Assembly: GCA_036166355.1 (NCBI GenBank)
Contig: JAYZHR010000025.1
Span: 9,920-73,919, forward strand
DNA length: 64,000 nt
Direction of reading: 5' to 3'
Origin: UBA1096 sp036166355
GTDB lineage: Bacteria; Verrucomicrobiota; Verrucomicrobiia; Limisphaerales; UBA1096
Shown piece by piece: positions 61,751-64,000 of this stretch. The notes below the pieces were generated by a model. That model worked only from the letters and a program-made list of their open reading frames with translations. It ran no database searches and was not told the origin of the DNA. Positions within the stretch are counted from its first letter, which is position 1; each line of letters opens with the position of its first letter. The translations under genes and the position numbers were made by a program.

Positions 61751-61791
61751 GCCGGAAGTTGCCTTACTTGGTGGCTTCCGGCTATTTTTTT
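61751..61791 (+). terminator. Rho-independent terminator of rpsU
   Basis: GCCGGAAG (61751-61758) pairs with CTTCCGGC (61775-61782), extended by an inner CC/GG stem, then TATTTTTTT. It ends 4 bases before the next start codon. Confidence 0.85.
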
Positions 61792-61794
61792 GAA

Positions 61795-62709
61795 ATGTAT
61801 TCGTTTTCCACATGTTGGAATTCCCACCGCCACACTGATGGTCGTGCAATGCTTGAAGAGATTCGCGACTTAGGCTTCGAGTATGCCGAACTGAGTCACG
61901 GTATACGATTGAGCTTAGTTCCTGGTATCATTGAGGCTTTTGAGGCAGGAGTTATAAAGATTTCAACCCTCCACAATTTTTGCCCACTTCCTATTGGATG
62001 CAAACATGCTAATCCGAATGTTTTCAAGTTTTCCTCGACAAATGTCCGAGAACGCGAAAATGCCTATAAGCACACTCTTAAAACAATTGAAATGGCCGAT
62101 CGCCTGGGCGCGAAGTTGATCGTACTACACATGGGTGAGATCGATATGCGCAATTATACGGATAAACTGATTTCACTCCTTGAAGCGGGCAAACAGGATA
62201 CTCCAAAATATCAAAAACTCTGTCAAAAAGCAGAGATCAAGCGAGAAAAAGCTAAAGCAAAATACTGTGAAAACTCTTATGAAATGTTAGAGCGAATTGT
62301 TGAGCAAGCAGCTATGCGAGGAATCAAGCTTGGGGTAGAAATTCGGGAGGATCTTGAAGAGATTCCACTTGATAGTGACTGGGATTTTTTCTTTCAAAGA
62401 TTTGAGGATCCAACTGTTTGTTATTGGCATGATATTGGTCATGCACAAATTAAAGAGAATTTGGGCTTCATTCATCACCGTTTGCACTTAGAGTCAATGG
62501 CTCCTCATTTAGGAGGCTTTCATTTACATGACGTAGAGTTTCCTGCACGTGACCATCGACCTCCAGGTATGGGTATGATTGATTATGAGGGGCTTAAGCA
62601 CCTTGTTAAGCCTGATCATATTAAAGTGTTTGAACTAAGTCCAAGCTTGAAGCCTGAGGCTGCTATCGAGGGGGTAGCGCACCTAAAATCTGTTTGGGGG
62701 CAGGAGTGA
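61795..62709 (+). CDS. Sugar phosphate isomerase/epimerase-like TIM-barrel protein
   Basis: Xylose-isomerase-like TIM barrel. Characteristic pieces are ISTLHNFCPLPIG, KLIVLHMGEID, GIKLGVEIRED, VCYWHDIGHAQIKENLG and GGFHLHDVEFP, with His and acid residues for a divalent metal. Length 304 aa. The ATG at 61795 is chosen; the TTG reading at 61759 starts inside the terminator arm. No Shine-Dalgarno is visible, and the leader after the hairpin is only a few bases. Overlaps the next gene by 4 bp. Confidence 0.72.
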   Translation: MYSFSTCWNSHRHTDGRAMLEEIRDLGFEYAELSHGIRLSLVPGIIEAFEAGVIKISTLHNFCPLPIGCKHANPNVFKFSSTNVRERENAYKHTLKTIEMADRLGAKLIVLHMGEIDMRNYTDKLISLLEAGKQDTPKYQKLCQKAEIKREKAKAKYCENSYEMLERIVEQAAMRGIKLGVEIREDLEEIPLDSDWDFFFQRFEDPTVCYWHDIGHAQIKENLGFIHHRLHLESMAPHLGGFHLHDVEFPARDHRPPGMGMIDYEGLKHLVKPDHIKVFELSPSLKPEAAIEGVAHLKSVWGQE

Positions 62710-63791
62710 GGTCAAAGTCTAATTTACTCAAATTCGTTTTCAAATTGGCGATATGTTTGCTTTTGGTCGCTTGGATTTTACACGCGGTCTTTGCTGGGGA
62801 AGCAGAAAATGCCCTTAAATTGGAAGGAAGAAAATGGGCAGAATTATCGATGGGGGAACAGTTTCAAGAAAGCTGGGCTATTGGTCCTTCGAGGCTATGG
62901 AAAACGATTTCTGGTGTAGAGATCGGGTGGCTAATGGTTTCACTTATATTCATGGGGCTTACAATACTCATTGGGGTTTTTCGTTGGCGCATAATGTTAG
63001 CTGTTCAGGGCTTAAAGCTTTCGTTTGGAAGGGCGATGAAGATTTCTCTAGTATCTCATTTCTTCAACTCCTTTTTATTAGGCTCAACTGGAGGAGATTT
63101 ACTGAAGGCTTACTTTGTATCAGCAGAGACGAGTAATAACAAAGCTGAGGCGGTAACGACAGTTCTAGTCGATAGACTTTTAGGGCTTTTTTCGATGCTT
63201 TTATTTTGTTCCATCCTCGCTTTGATGAATTGGGATATTGTTATAAGCCAGAAACGATTTATGGCTGTGATGCTATTGGTTTTAGGCATGTTATTCCTTA
63301 GTGGAATGGTTGTGGTACTTTCTTTTTTGGGGGGGCCAAACAAGTTGCGTCTGAAATTTGAGCTTATTTTAAAGAAGTTGCCAAAGGGAGAGGGATTGGT
63401 GCGGTGTATGGAGGCATGCAGATCTTATGGGGAAAAAGTAAATTTTCTCCCTCGGGTGCTAGGTTGGTCGATGCTGATGAATATTGCTTGTGTGATGCAG
63501 ATTGTATCCCTTGGGTGGGGACTTGGCTTGGATATGACACGTCATCTACTTGTGATGATGATGATAGTTCCGGCAATTATATGTATCAGTGCCCTTCCTA
63601 TCACGCCAAGTGGGATTGGGGTTCGTGAGAACCTTTACGTCTCGTTACTTTCATCGACAGCAATTGGCATTGCCGAAAAGTCTGCGTTGTCTCTTTCAAT
63701 CTTGGCTTTTGCAGGTAGTTTACTTTGGAGTCTGGTCGGAGGAGGGGTTTACTTTTTTTTCCGTAGCCAAAAAACGCTCGATCGATATTAG
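62706..63791 (+). CDS. Flippase-like integral membrane protein (lysylphosphatidylglycerol synthase TM-region family)
   Basis: Seven or so membrane segments, including KFVFKLAICLLLVAWILHAV, WLMVSLIFMGLTILIGVF and the family's LGSTGGDLLKAYFV. The later TPSGIGVRENLYVSLL matches the UPF0104/AglD-type conserved end. GTG start at 62706, overlapping the upstream stop (GTGA). Length 361 aa. Members of the family flip or modify lipids; no catalytic domain is attached here, so the exact role is unknown. Confidence 0.72.
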   Translation: MRSKSNLLKFVFKLAICLLLVAWILHAVFAGEAENALKLEGRKWAELSMGEQFQESWAIGPSRLWKTISGVEIGWLMVSLIFMGLTILIGVFRWRIMLAVQGLKLSFGRAMKISLVSHFFNSFLLGSTGGDLLKAYFVSAETSNNKAEAVTTVLVDRLLGLFSMLLFCSILALMNWDIVISQKRFMAVMLLVLGMLFLSGMVVVLSFLGGPNKLRLKFELILKKLPKGEGLVRCMEACRSYGEKVNFLPRVLGWSMLMNIACVMQIVSLGWGLGLDMTRHLLVMMMIVPAIICISALPITPSGIGVRENLYVSLLSSTAIGIAEKSALSLSILAFAGSLLWSLVGGGVYFFFRSQKTLDRY

Positions 63792-63811
63792 TTAGTTGCA
63801 GGTCAGCTAAT

Positions 63812-64000
63812 CTATAATTCCTTTAGAAGTGACTTCAACTCGCTTAAGCGGCTGTCTGGTGTCCGTTTTTCGAATCGAGGATATTTGCCGCCAAGGGTTA
63901 TGGGTTTTCCGTTGCGCGTGAACATAATCTTTTCTTCCCGAGTCTCTATAGAAGTTACATTTTTTGGAGCGGCCATTACTTTTAATTCTGCAACACGAAG
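63812..64000 (-). CDS. mfd: C-terminal end of probable transcription-repair coupling factor Mfd (cut by window edge)
   Basis: Only the last 62 residues are visible, LRVAELKVMAAPKNVTSIE at the start and FEKRTPDSRLSELKSLLKEL at the end, then TAG. The pattern resembles the extreme C-terminal (TRCF) domain of Mfd in Verrucomicrobia. The assignment rests on this short end alone. Confidence 0.5.
   Translation of the reverse strand, partial: LRVAELKVMAAPKNVTSIETREEKIMFTRNGKPITLGGKYPRFEKRTPDSRLSELKSLLKEL

Noticed and set aside
1..64000. CRISPR arrays, prophage, insertion sequences, tRNA or rRNA genes
   Set aside because: Looked for direct repeats, transposase motifs and cloverleaf shapes while reading; none was seen. 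A covariance or repeat search would be needed to be sure.

Overview
The window is a chromosomal segment of a PVC-superphylum bacterium, most likely a free-living Verrucomicrobiota. Three things point there. There is a 51-residue signature small basic protein (25219-25374). There are many secreted proteins of the DUF1501, DUF1552, PSD1 (DUF1549/DUF1553) and DUF1587-1595-1592-1588-1585 types, which are expanded in Planctomycetes and Verrucomicrobia. There are also a sulfatase, FG-GAP and PQQ-propeller proteins. Housekeeping genes (panE, HU, pdxA, trmB, folD, rpmB, rsmA, queE, lepB, rpsU, probably mfd) are scattered between these sets. I see no rRNA, tRNA, CRISPR array, phage or insertion sequence.

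Layout. (1) 1-14905, minus strand: a panE fragment, HU, then two DUF1552 plus haem-protein pairs separated by a gluzincin-like metalloprotease, pdxA and an arylsulfatase, with an FG-GAP protein at the upstream end. (2) 15151-17057, plus: a PQQ-propeller protein and trmB. (3) 17054-25097, minus: an overlapping four-gene set (DUF4175-like membrane protein, alpha/alpha-toroid protein, two tandem paralogues, one with LysM) headed by an esterase. (4) 25219-28685, plus: signature PVC protein, pseudouridine synthase, SH3 protein, folD and a DUF6941-like protein. (5) 28723-49881, minus: a nearly unbroken run of thirteen genes. Its core (36275-43018) is a tight metabolic operon: D-2-hydroxyacid dehydrogenase, Nramp-like transporter, SDR, fused E1 alpha/beta and E2 of a 2-oxoacid dehydrogenase, and, just downstream, a tandem cyclase-like hydrolase. 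It is bracketed by DUF1501/PSD1 genes and headed by an esterase and a zinc-ribbon membrane protein. (6) 50030-64000: rpmB, a second PQQ-propeller protein, a NUDIX-rsmA-small ORF-queE-peptidase operon, two lineage-type secreted or repeat proteins, lepB, a Gfo/Idh oxidoreductase, a MetE-like protein, rpsU, a sugar isomerase-like TIM barrel, a flippase-like membrane protein and a probable mfd end.

How the genes may work together. The secreted haem proteins, Tat-exported DUF1501/DUF1552 proteins, sulfatase and esterases look like periplasmic machinery for breaking down complex organic matter. The 36-43 kb operon could oxidise a small hydroxy- or oxo-acid to an acyl-CoA inside the cell. That pathway is inference. 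The most unusual observations are three EF-hand-like loops inserted in the Nramp-like transporter, a cyclase-like protein whose two domains each lack part of the metal motif, an SDR with Met in place of the catalytic Lys, and terminators that end within 2-4 bases of the next start codon.
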